In this document: positions 7,912 through 15,763 of the stretch, one piece after another
Numbering within the stretch: the stretch's first letter is position 1
Layout of the letters: the number at the start of each line of letters is the position of its first letter
Origin: Pyrinomonadaceae bacterium
GTDB lineage: Bacteria > Acidobacteriota > Blastocatellia > Pyrinomonadales > Pyrinomonadaceae
Direction: 5' to 3'
Assembly (NCBI GenBank): GCA_014534425.1
Contig: JACVRN010000042.1
Span: forward strand, 1 to 34,963
Length of the DNA stretch: 34,963 nt
Made by a program: the position numbers and the translations under genes
Notes under the pieces: generated by a model
The model's input: only the letters and a program-made list of their open reading frames with translations
Told to the model about the DNA's origin: nothing
Databases searched by the model: none

Positions 7912-8919
7912 CTAAACCATTGAATGGCTCGGTTGTGTTACCCGCATCATCTTATCTATGCGCTTGATGGCTCGGGCCGCAGAGTTAAAAGCTGTGATGA
8001 TAGAGCCGCCGGTATTGCTCACGGTGAGGTCGCCGACGAGGAAGAGGCCGGGCACGTTGGTCTCTCCGTGCCTGTCAATCTTCGGCCTATTGCTGTCGAA
8101 CTCTATGCCTAACATGTGCAGGAAGTTGACGGGCGTCGTCCCACCCAGCGCATAGACTACTGTATCGAAAGTGCGCGCAGGATATTGTTCTTCTTTGAAA
8201 TGAACGTGCGGGCGACCCCCTTCGTCCTGGACTTTATCAATGTTAGAGCCGCGCAAGATGGAGACCTCGCCGCGCTGCTCCATAGCCATCAAAGCCGTCA
8301 GGTTAGTCCCCGTCAGGCGCTTGAACTCGTGCTGGCGGTAAGAGAGCGTGACGCGGTTGTTCTGCTGGAAAAGGTACTGCACATACTCGGACGCCGTGTC
8401 GCCGCCCCCGACCACAAGCACCTCCTCGTTCTCAATCCGCCGTGAGGTGATGTCGAACATCAAACGGTCTTTGAGGGAAGGCGGTAGGCGGTACTCTTTT
8501 GGCTTGTTCGGACGGCCCAAGACGCCTATGGCGACGGCGAGCACGCGAGTTTCGAAAATCCCTTTTGACGTTTCGACATGAAAATGCCGCCCGTCCTCGT
8601 CTTCGACGGGTTCTACATCGTATGCCTCCACCTGGTAGGTGATGTTGAGATTGTAGTGCGCGATCACGTCGTCGAAAAACCTAATGGTCTCGTCCTTGCT
8701 CATATCCTTGATGCACAACAGGCCCTCGCACTCGGCTACATGCCCTTTGTAATTGGCCGTGGTCTTCTTGTGGGCAGGGTAGAACTGACGTATGGCCCAG
8801 TTGTGCTGGATGCCCTTCTCGATGATGAGCACGCTCGAAGGTTCATGTCCGACCGCGCGAGCTTCCGCCGCCAGCGCAATGCCAGCAGGCCCGGCTCCAA
8901 TGATAACTAGGTCATACAT
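7912..8919 (-). CDS. FAD/NAD(P)-binding oxidoreductase, YpdA/thioredoxin-reductase-like
   Basis: The 335-residue protein has the normal two-nucleotide fold: FAD-binding IIGAGPAG at residues 6-13, NAD(P)-binding VVGGGDTASE near 168-177, and the closing FAD motif NVPGLFLVGD near 290. No CXXC active-site pair of thioredoxin reductase is present, so YpdA-like or ferredoxin-NADP+ reductase-like enzymes are closer models. It probably moves electrons between NAD(P)H and a protein partner. Its neighbours on the same strand are a ferredoxin/FAD oxidoreductase 75 bases upstream and the kinase 46 bases downstream, so the partner may be the upstream iron-sulfur protein or the membrane cytochrome b. The exact substrate is unknown. 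Confidence 0.85.
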   Translation of the reverse strand: MYDLVIIGAGPAGIALAAEARAVGHEPSSVLIIEKGIQHNWAIRQFYPAHKKTTANYKGHVAECEGLLCIKDMSKDETIRFFDDVIAHYNLNITYQVEAYDVEPVEDEDGRHFHVETSKGIFETRVLAVAIGVLGRPNKPKEYRLPPSLKDRLMFDITSRRIENEEVLVVGGGDTASEYVQYLFQQNNRVTLSYRQHEFKRLTGTNLTALMAMEQRGEVSILRGSNIDKVQDEGGRPHVHFKEEQYPARTFDTVVYALGGTTPVNFLHMLGIEFDSNRPKIDRHGETNVPGLFLVGDLTVSNTGGSIITAFNSAARAIKRIDKMMRVTQPSHSMV

Positions 8920-8994
8920 GGCCCTGAAAGTTTAGTAGACTAAGACGGATTGTCAATATTCAAAGTTAACAGAAAAGCTTGTGGCCTCGCACCA

Positions 8995-10629
8995 TTAGTT
9001 TTTAGGAATAGTGATGCCGACCGACTCCAGAAACGCGCCTGGGCCGCCGCCGCCGACCAGGGCTAGAACATAGTCATTGGCAATGACGGCCTTCTCCTTT
9101 TCCGTGCGAGTGTCCATTAAGACCACTTCGTTCTCACGAATCTCCTTGACGCTGGTGTCGAAGTAAATCTCGACTCTGCCTTCGTCAACGCAGTGGTAGA
9201 GCCGTAGCTTGTTTTCTAATTTGATGTCGTTCGTGAAATTACTTCGCACGACCAGAGTGACTTCGTTTATGTCGCCTGGAGGGCGGAATTCAACAGGAGG
9301 GCCGGATTCAATCTGAGTGCTACGGACGCGTGCGACCAGGGCGACAGCCGCCTCCACGGCGGAGTTGCCGCCGCCGACAACAATCATCTTCTGCCCTTTG
9401 AATTCCTCAGGGTTAGACAGTACGTACCTGACTTTTTTCTCAGTCCGCCCGTTGCGCGTGATTTGAATCCCTTCATTATCCGCGCCGATCTTCTTTGGGG
9501 TGCCTCGTTCGCCGAGGGCAAGAACGACGCGCCGCACGCGGTAGGTGATGGTTTCCTGCTGCCCTCTCTTTTGAGTCTCGACTATAAAGTAGTCGCCTCC
9601 GTCGCCAGCGCGTTTGACACCCTTGCAACTCTCCCTTTCGTTAATCACCACCTGGTTGCTGTGCATCATGTCGAGCCACGATTCCAGAATCTCACCGCTT
9701 ATGCCACCAGCGCCAATAATGGGGATAGCCCCGCGCACGGGCATCGACTCAGGCTTGAAGAAGAGCGGCTTGTCTTTTGGATAGCTAGCGATCGTCGCTA
9801 GCACTACGTCCTGCTCTATGCCGATGTATCTTAAATTCTGCTGTTTCGCCGTGATGGCAGCGGACAGGCCCGCCACTCCGATGCCGACTATCGCCACGTC
9901 GTAGTCCGCTTTAGGCTCGGGCTGTGAGTTTTCCAACTCTTCTTTAATGTGCTTGATGACATCCGCGCCTTCGTTGGCGGCATTCTTTATCAATGGTACC
10001 CCGGAAGCGTCACCGACGAGGTAGCAGCCGGGCACTTCCTCTGTCATAAAATTTTTTTGGTCGCGTCTGGGAACTGGACGCGGCTTAATTTCTTTCGTCG
10101 CATTGACGACGACGCATGCTTTAGGATTAACCGGGCAAGCCTGCTCGCATGCGGTGTCTTCCATGCACTGGTCGGGCGCGGAGACCTCGGCGAAGTTGCC
10201 AGCCATAGTGAGGACGCCGTGCGGGCAGGCATCAACGCAGCGCTGACAGGCTATGCAGTTGTCTGTGATGATAATCGGGTGCGCGTAATCCGGGCCGCCG
10301 TACTTTTCCATTAATGTTTTCGAGAGCCGTTTCCTCTCCGTATCCGGCTCAACGTGTTTCTCTACGGGTTCTTCGAGCATGCGGCGTGCGCGGCGAGCGT
10401 CGCGCAGGGCAAAGGCGATGCCTGCTGTGGCAAGAAAAACGGCGATGCCAGCCCACCCGTACCATGGCAGTCCGCCTAAATAGCTTCGCAAGGAATAAGC
10501 GCCAGTTAAAAGTTCCTCAGCCAGGTCGCCCGAGTGCCCACCTCCGGCTGGCCGCTCAGCAGATAACAGGTTGATTGCCATGAGCAGCGCCAGCAGCAAG
10601 ACTGTGATGTAGAGTTGCGACTTTTTCAT
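8995..10629 (-). CDS. Membrane-anchored 2[4Fe-4S] ferredoxin-FAD/NAD(P) oxidoreductase
   Basis: The 544-residue protein has two hydrophobic segments (about 6-23 and 57-76), then two cubane motifs: CIACQRCVDACP at 125-136 and a second set at Cys155, Cys161, Cys165 and nearby. An FAD GxGxxG motif lies at 248-254 (VGIGVAG) and a nucleotide motif at 417-423 (VVGGGNS). A TrxR-type C-terminal FAD motif, EVPGCYLVGDASG (198-210), lies before the first Rossmann motif instead of at the end, and the protein stops soon after VGGGGPGAFLESVGI. This suggests a circularly permuted flavoprotein fold with the ferredoxin inserted. It is 23 bases after the FHA-cytochrome gene and is probably in the same transcript. 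The likely role is exchange of electrons between NAD(P)H and the membrane cytochromes; direction unknown. Confidence 0.85.
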   Translation of the reverse strand: MKKSQLYITVLLLALLMAINLLSAERPAGGGHSGDLAEELLTGAYSLRSYLGGLPWYGWAGIAVFLATAGIAFALRDARRARRMLEEPVEKHVEPDTERKRLSKTLMEKYGGPDYAHPIIITDNCIACQRCVDACPHGVLTMAGNFAEVSAPDQCMEDTACEQACPVNPKACVVVNATKEIKPRPVPRRDQKNFMTEEVPGCYLVGDASGVPLIKNAANEGADVIKHIKEELENSQPEPKADYDVAIVGIGVAGLSAAITAKQQNLRYIGIEQDVVLATIASYPKDKPLFFKPESMPVRGAIPIIGAGGISGEILESWLDMMHSNQVVINERESCKGVKRAGDGGDYFIVETQKRGQQETITYRVRRVVLALGERGTPKKIGADNEGIQITRNGRTEKKVRYVLSNPEEFKGQKMIVVGGGNSAVEAAVALVARVRSTQIESGPPVEFRPPGDINEVTLVVRSNFTNDIKLENKLRLYHCVDEGRVEIYFDTSVKEIRENEVVLMDTRTEKEKAVIANDYVLALVGGGGPGAFLESVGITIPKN

Positions 10630-10652
10630 GGTCTAAACTTTTAAGCTACAAG

Positions 10653-12143
10653 TTACTCATCGCTGTTAGCCATTCCTCCGGCCTGTGTGCTGAACAAGGA
10701 AGGCAGCCAATGCCTGTCTCTGACATGCTGTACGTGACAGGAAGTGCAACTCGGCATTTCCATTCCTACCATCGAATGTGCGCTCTTATGGAAGACCTGG
10801 TCATTATGGCATTTCGCGCATGTCGTGCGGGGGGAAGTTCTATCAATATTAGTGCTCGTGTTGCCATACTTGTGACAACTGCTGCATGACAACTCTCCGT
10901 TGACCGCGTTCACGTCTTCAATTCCGACAACGCCAGTGGGGACGCGAACGCGGTAGAGGTGTATGCCGTGGAACTGTACGTTTCGCCACTGCTCGGTCTG
11001 CTCCCGCGTCACTCTGTTGTTCTTCAGGAGCGTTAATAATTCGGGCTCCTCTGCCAGTTCTTCTTCGTCCAAGCCTTTCCAGACCCAGTGGCCTTTAACC
11101 ACAGGGTAGCCGTAAGTTCCATCGTGCGGCGTGTGAACGCCCCGACCGTTATAAAGATTTTTGTTGCTGTCCGAGTGGCATTTCGCGCATGACTCAAGCG
11201 CCGCATCCATCGGCCTGAAACTCTCGCCCTTATGCTCAGTGTGGCAGTCTATGCAAGTGATACCCGAATCCCTGTGAGCGCGTGTGATGGTGGCCGAGAA
11301 AGCTTCGGTTTGGTGACAATTCGCGCAACTCGCGTTCATTTTTTCCCTGTTCGTCACGCTCACTTCCATGGCGTGGCAGGAGGTGCAGGAACCAGCGCTA
11401 GGCTGTTTGGCGATTGCGGGCGTCAGGGTGAAGGCTTTACGCGTATGCGGGATGGAAAGTGGCTTCCGCGTGAAAGCATTCTTGTATTTGTAGGCTGCCA
11501 ATGCGGAAAGCGCACCGACAATGATGATCGCCAAGATAAAGATAGAGAAAGGCCATGACCGGACTAGGTCTCTGGTCGGCCTCCAGTTAAATCGCACCTT
11601 GCCGGGACGCGGAGGGGTTTGCGGGTGCAGAAGCGACGGGCGGCCCGCCTTCTCACGAGAGCGTTTATCCCAGTATAGTTTGAGCGCATCAGCCGCTTTG
11701 GGCGAGGCGGCTATCTGCTCCTTCTCGGCCAAATGTTTCCGGCGCGCTTCCGCCTGGTGGTGCGTTTCCCGTTCGCCTACGTTCAAGGCAAACTGACGCA
11801 TGACCTTGACCTTGAGCGTCTCCGTAGACTCCTCAATCTCTTCTATGTGTAGGAAGTAGGGGCCGATCTGAATCTCGTCGCCGGAGGAGAGCGCCTTCGC
11901 TTCATTAAAAGGAATGGCCCTGCCGTTGAGCATGGTCGCGCTCGACGTGCTGAGGTTAATGAGATGGAAATAGCCTTCTATCTCACTGATGCCTGCATGT
12001 AGACCCTCGACCGTCGGATGGTTAAGCAGAATATCAGAACCCTGTAGTTGACCAATCCTCAACCCTTCGCTGACGATTTGTTTCTCATCCTCGGGGCGGT
12101 CTTCGCGCGTGATGATGAAAGTGCTTAGCTGTACGTCACTCAT
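10653..12143 (-). CDS. FHA domain-transmembrane-heptaheme cytochrome c fusion
   Basis: The 496-residue protein has three parts. Residues 22-102 form an FHA domain (GLRIGQLQGSDILL, then HAGI and MLNG motifs). A charged linker runs to one membrane helix at 197-218. The outer part (250-490) carries seven CXXCH sites: CTSCH 253, CANCH 273, CIDCH 297, CAKCH 319, CSSCH 420, CAKCH 442 and CTSCH 466. The topology puts FHA in the cytosol and the haems in the periplasm. The FHA core keeps Arg29, but the usual Ser of the SxxH motif reads Glu and the NGT loop is altered, so phosphothreonine binding is uncertain. It follows the cNMP-FeS-cytochrome b gene by 25 bases, which suggests that protein hands electrons to these haems. 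A cytosolic phospho-sensor on a periplasmic multihaem protein is unusual. Confidence 0.9.
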   Translation of the reverse strand: MSDVQLSTFIITREDRPEDEKQIVSEGLRIGQLQGSDILLNHPTVEGLHAGISEIEGYFHLINLSTSSATMLNGRAIPFNEAKALSSGDEIQIGPYFLHIEEIEESTETLKVKVMRQFALNVGERETHHQAEARRKHLAEKEQIAASPKAADALKLYWDKRSREKAGRPSLLHPQTPPRPGKVRFNWRPTRDLVRSWPFSIFILAIIIVGALSALAAYKYKNAFTRKPLSIPHTRKAFTLTPAIAKQPSAGSCTSCHAMEVSVTNREKMNASCANCHQTEAFSATITRAHRDSGITCIDCHTEHKGESFRPMDAALESCAKCHSDSNKNLYNGRGVHTPHDGTYGYPVVKGHWVWKGLDEEELAEEPELLTLLKNNRVTREQTEQWRNVQFHGIHLYRVRVPTGVVGIEDVNAVNGELSCSSCHKYGNTSTNIDRTSPRTTCAKCHNDQVFHKSAHSMVGMEMPSCTSCHVQHVRDRHWLPSLFSTQAGGMANSDE

Positions 12144-12168
12144 TACGGATTAGCCCGCATCTTATAAG

Positions 12169-14670
12169 TCATCGGACGGTGAAGAGAATCACCTGAACGA
12201 TGTGAACGACCATCAGCGCCAGCATAATCGCGGTTGAAACGACATGCGGCGCGAGCCAGAGTCTAAGCAGTTGGTGTAAGTAGATGAGCGAGTCCACACG
12301 GCGCAAGGTGACGGTCGCTTCGACCGCCTCCATCAATGAATTATGCGCCTTTTTATCATTCAGGCGCTCGGCATCCTCAAGAAATTCTTTGCGCGCTTTA
12401 GCCAGCAGCTTCTTCAAATCTTCGCGCAGCACGTATTGCCGCATGAGGTAGAGGAATGAGAAGAATCGCTTTCGCATTTTGACCTTGATAAGATGGCGCA
12501 ACTCCGGGTCGCTGGTGTCAATCAAGCCAAGCTCGCGGCGCAGCTCCTCGCGGCGCTCACGCAAATCCTCTATCAGTAGTGGGTCACACTCAATACTCGT
12601 CATAATGCGCGGCACTACAAGGTAGCAAAACATCCCGAAGAGGCCGGAGACGACAACCACGTCGAACGAGACCATCAGCAGGGAAGTTACGAGTCCACCC
12701 GAATCACGACCGCCGTGTATCAACAGCACTATGGCTGCGATTACTCCCATGTAATAGTGCGCCAGCAGCCAATATCGGAGCGGCCCCGCCCGTCGCTTGT
12801 AAATCTGTTTGCGCGCTGGGTAGAACATAACAAACGCAATGCCGCCCACTCCAATCAACCCCGTAATCCAACGCACCGTCACCCATGTCCCTGACAGATG
12901 CGCGTCCAATGTGTACCTGCGCGCGGCCCAAAGCGCCGCCCACGTGATGGAGATGATTGCCAGGACGCCAACTATATGAAAAATCCAGGCGATGATGTCT
13001 CGTTTGTGTATGTTGCGTCCGATGGGGAATGTCTGGTCTCTGAAAATACTCCCGATGCTATTTTGTGCTTCTGTGAAGTACTCGCGCGGGTTGACGCGCA
13101 CAAGCGCGCCCGTAGGGCAGTTTTCCTGGCACGAGTAAGCGTGCCTTTCCGTCCCCGCCGGATTGAGAGGTGTGTTCTCACAGAGGTTACACTTAATAGC
13201 CAATAGCTTATCCGTCTCTGTCACGGCAGGAGGCTCTTCGGGGGGAGCCAGACTGAAGCAGCTTTTGAGAATGCTTCCGAAGCTGCGCGGAGGCGCGGCT
13301 GCCGGTTGGCGCGGAATCATAGAGATGGCGTTGTACGGGCACTGCGTCGCGCAATCACCACATCCGATACATGTCTCACGGTCAATATCAACGTGTCCTG
13401 CGTCGTAACGCTCAATAGCGCCCGTAGGGCATCCGGTCAGACACTCCGGGTCTTGGCAGTGAAGGCAGACGGACGGCATCAGAACGTGCTGCGTGAATCG
13501 GCTCTGAGGCTTTACAGGGCGGCTGATGTGTATACCGCGCCGCAAGAGCCTGGAATGTCCGTGCACTTTATGGCAAGCGAGCGAGCAGTTCCCGCAACGG
13601 ATGCATAAGTCCATGTCCATCACGAGCACATTCGTGCCATCCACTATCCCTTCTGCAATCTCCTGACCTTCAGCCGCTACACTTTTTTTGTCGGCGGGAG
13701 GCTTGGGCGGCTCATCGTCAGCAGAAGAGAAGTGTGGAAAATGTTCCTTAATCATTTCGAGCAGGGCGGGGTCGGAGCGCAGCTTTGAGATGGTGATCTC
13801 TATGACCTCTGTACGCGCCATGATGATGGCGGAATAATTCCATCTGGCCTGCTCAGGGCTTTTGGTTGCGTCAAGCCCTAGCCAGTTGCCCGGGCCCAAA
13901 TAATCTAATCCCACGTCCTTGTCCAGTTTCATTACCATGTCAGGCACCATCGGGTTGAAAGCGATCTGGTAGACCATCACGGAGTCGGAAGCCATGCCGC
14001 GCACGCGTCGAACCCAGCCGTTGTTAATAAAGATGAGCCTGTCAATCGGGTCTCCCTCTGTGAAAAGGATATGACCTTTGGCGTATATCGAAAACCGGGC
14101 TGCCTCCTTTAATTTCAAGAGGAGTTGGTCACTGAAGCCGTTGTCAGTCGCTTCCTGAATATCAAAAAGCGCAAGCTCCAGTCCGTGCTGCCGACAGTCT
14201 TCGTCGAGCAGGCGACCGAACTTCTCCAGCTTGCGGAGCAACCGGAGCGCCGGACGTTGAATTTCCAGAACCCTCGCTTCCCCTGAATCCGAAACCACTA
14301 TCGTGGCCTCGCGCTGCCGTCCCGCGAGCACTGACGTCACGCCGAAACTATTTTTAGGTTGTATATCTTCGCCTTTGTCTCTTCCACCCTGTTTATTATT
14401 GACGTATACGTTGAGCTTGCCTTCAATCAGGACGTAAAAGGTATTGGCACGCCAATCGTCCTCGCTGAAGATCTCCTCGCCTGGGCCGAACACAAGTAGA
14501 CGAGCGTAGGGGCCGACCTGCTTACCGGCATAGTTTCTGCCGTAAACAATTACTTCCATGTCCAACTCGTGCTTGAAATGGCCCTGGTGTTTCTCTACTA
14601 ACTCGGAGAGGATGTCGCTCTCACGGATGGCTTCGAGGATTTTGTCATGATGTTTGATTTCACGAGGCAT
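12169..14670 (-). CDS. Dual cNMP-binding-like, 4x[4Fe-4S], di-heme cytochrome b membrane protein
   Basis: The 833-residue protein has, in order: two CAP/cyclic-nucleotide-binding-like domains (about 50-150 and 178-300), an NrfC/HybA-like ferredoxin module with four Cys clusters (CIRCGNCSLAC at 356, CLHCQDPECLTGCP at 402, CIGCGDCATQCP at 434, and CNLC 494 with CQENCP 514), then about five membrane helices (560-582, 597-617, 633-652, 664-687, 805-831). His638/His652 lie in one helix and His809/His823 in another, each pair 14 apart, the spacing of di-heme b cytochromes. The protein thus resembles a cytosol-to-membrane electron module with built-in ligand sensing. It leads the run of genes on this strand. 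The canonical phosphate-binding Arg of the cNMP domains is not obvious, so the effector could be something else. Confidence 0.88.
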   Translation of the reverse strand: MPREIKHHDKILEAIRESDILSELVEKHQGHFKHELDMEVIVYGRNYAGKQVGPYARLLVFGPGEEIFSEDDWRANTFYVLIEGKLNVYVNNKQGGRDKGEDIQPKNSFGVTSVLAGRQREATIVVSDSGEARVLEIQRPALRLLRKLEKFGRLLDEDCRQHGLELALFDIQEATDNGFSDQLLLKLKEAARFSIYAKGHILFTEGDPIDRLIFINNGWVRRVRGMASDSVMVYQIAFNPMVPDMVMKLDKDVGLDYLGPGNWLGLDATKSPEQARWNYSAIIMARTEVIEITISKLRSDPALLEMIKEHFPHFSSADDEPPKPPADKKSVAAEGQEIAEGIVDGTNVLVMDMDLCIRCGNCSLACHKVHGHSRLLRRGIHISRPVKPQSRFTQHVLMPSVCLHCQDPECLTGCPTGAIERYDAGHVDIDRETCIGCGDCATQCPYNAISMIPRQPAAAPPRSFGSILKSCFSLAPPEEPPAVTETDKLLAIKCNLCENTPLNPAGTERHAYSCQENCPTGALVRVNPREYFTEAQNSIGSIFRDQTFPIGRNIHKRDIIAWIFHIVGVLAIISITWAALWAARRYTLDAHLSGTWVTVRWITGLIGVGGIAFVMFYPARKQIYKRRAGPLRYWLLAHYYMGVIAAIVLLIHGGRDSGGLVTSLLMVSFDVVVVSGLFGMFCYLVVPRIMTSIECDPLLIEDLRERREELRRELGLIDTSDPELRHLIKVKMRKRFFSFLYLMRQYVLREDLKKLLAKARKEFLEDAERLNDKKAHNSLMEAVEATVTLRRVDSLIYLHQLLRLWLAPHVVSTAIMLALMVVHIVQVILFTVR

Positions 14671-14774
14671 AGAGCAACGCTTTCGTTTAAAGGAATTGCT
14701 AGAGAATTAAACGCCGCCGAAGCACTAAAAGCAGCTTCTATCGGCCCTAAACCGTGGGATAATTTGCTGCTCTA

Positions 14775-14803
14775 TTTATACCATTATCGGGCTTAAATAA
14801 TAA
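14775..14803 (-). promoter_or_regulatory. Possible promoter for the FeS/cytochrome b operon
   Basis: On the minus strand TTATTA (14803-14798) and TATAAA (14780-14775) are 17 bases apart, about 105 bases upstream of the ATG at 14670. The surrounding 252-base gap is AT-rich. The -35 match is poor, and read-through from the ccs genes is an alternative. Confidence 0.3.
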
Positions 14804-14922
14804 GGTTTTTTGGTCTGCCCTAGTGGTAGTTCGCCTGCTCAAGAACGAATAACAGACGATTATGAGGCTAATGAAGTCGCCTCCAGACCTGACTCGCATC
14901 AAGTAAGAATTGCCCGACCTTT

Positions 14923-15693
14923 TTACCGACGATTATTATTCTTTGGGGATGTCGTCGCTTGACCGGGCGAAGACGCCGGGCCTTGCGGCTTCGATTGTGA
15001 TTTCAGGGCGTCAATATCAGAGCGTAGCTTGGAGAGGGAGGCGTTCGCGGGGTTGACCTCTTGGAGCTTGGCGAGCGTCTCTTCAGCTTCTTTAGCGAGG
15101 CCAGCGTGCGTCAGTGCTACGGTCAGGTTCTGCAACGTCTGCTCGTGGCGCGGGTCACGCTCAAGCGAGGCGCGAAACTCCTTTATCGCGCGGTCATTAT
15201 CCGGCGGGGTGCGAAACAGGAATGTCAGGCCGAGGTCTGTGCGAACGTTGATATCATCCGGCCTCGTCTTGAGCGCCTGCGAGTACCACTTCTCCGCCTC
15301 CTCATAACGCTCAGCATCGAAATAGACGTTGCCCAGATTAACAATCGGCTCATAAGCTTGAGGCTGAAGCTGATTGGCACGCTTCAGAAATTCTGCTGCT
15401 TCGTCAAAGCGTTGAATCTGGTAGAAAGCCTCTGCCGCCTTCATCTGCGCTTCGAAGTTATCGGGCCGGTCTTTGGCTAATTTGCCAGCCGCCTCCGCCT
15501 CTGCCATTGCCGCCTGCTGGTTCGCTCCGTTCTGAATCGGCGGATGATCTGGTGGGAGCGCGGGGTTCTGCTGCGTGAGGGCGGCGCTCGAAGGCGCGGT
15601 CGCGCGCTGGTTAGCCGAATTGGCGAACATGAAGCCGATGATGAAGCCTAAGAGCAGGCCGATGATGCCAAACAGGATGTTATCTTTATTCAT
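14923..15693 (-). CDS. Membrane-anchored TPR protein, CcmH/NrfG-like
   Basis: The 256-residue protein begins with a hydrophobic helix (residues 8-25, rich in Gly and Phe) and a disordered Ala/Pro/Gln linker. About four TPR units follow (roughly 66-225), with the pattern seen in YEPIVNLGNVYFDAERYEEA and NFEAQMKAAEAFYQIQRFDEA. The tail is Ser/Pro/Asn-rich. It lies 70 bases after CcsA and is probably in the same transcript as ResB and CcsA. In cytochrome c maturation, anchored TPR proteins such as NrfG and CcmI hold apocytochromes for haem attachment. A similar apocytochrome-chaperone role is the best inference here. A general TPR scaffold is the alternative. Confidence 0.8.
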   Translation of the reverse strand: MNKDNILFGIIGLLLGFIIGFMFANSANQRATAPSSAALTQQNPALPPDHPPIQNGANQQAAMAEAEAAGKLAKDRPDNFEAQMKAAEAFYQIQRFDEAAEFLKRANQLQPQAYEPIVNLGNVYFDAERYEEAEKWYSQALKTRPDDINVRTDLGLTFLFRTPPDNDRAIKEFRASLERDPRHEQTLQNLTVALTHAGLAKEAEETLAKLQEVNPANASLSKLRSDIDALKSQSKPQGPASSPGQATTSPKNNNRR

Positions 15694-15763
15694 AAACAGA
15701 ACGATAAATGATGAGTAAGAAGACAGGGCGATTATCCCACTCGCTTGTTACTCATCATCTCTT

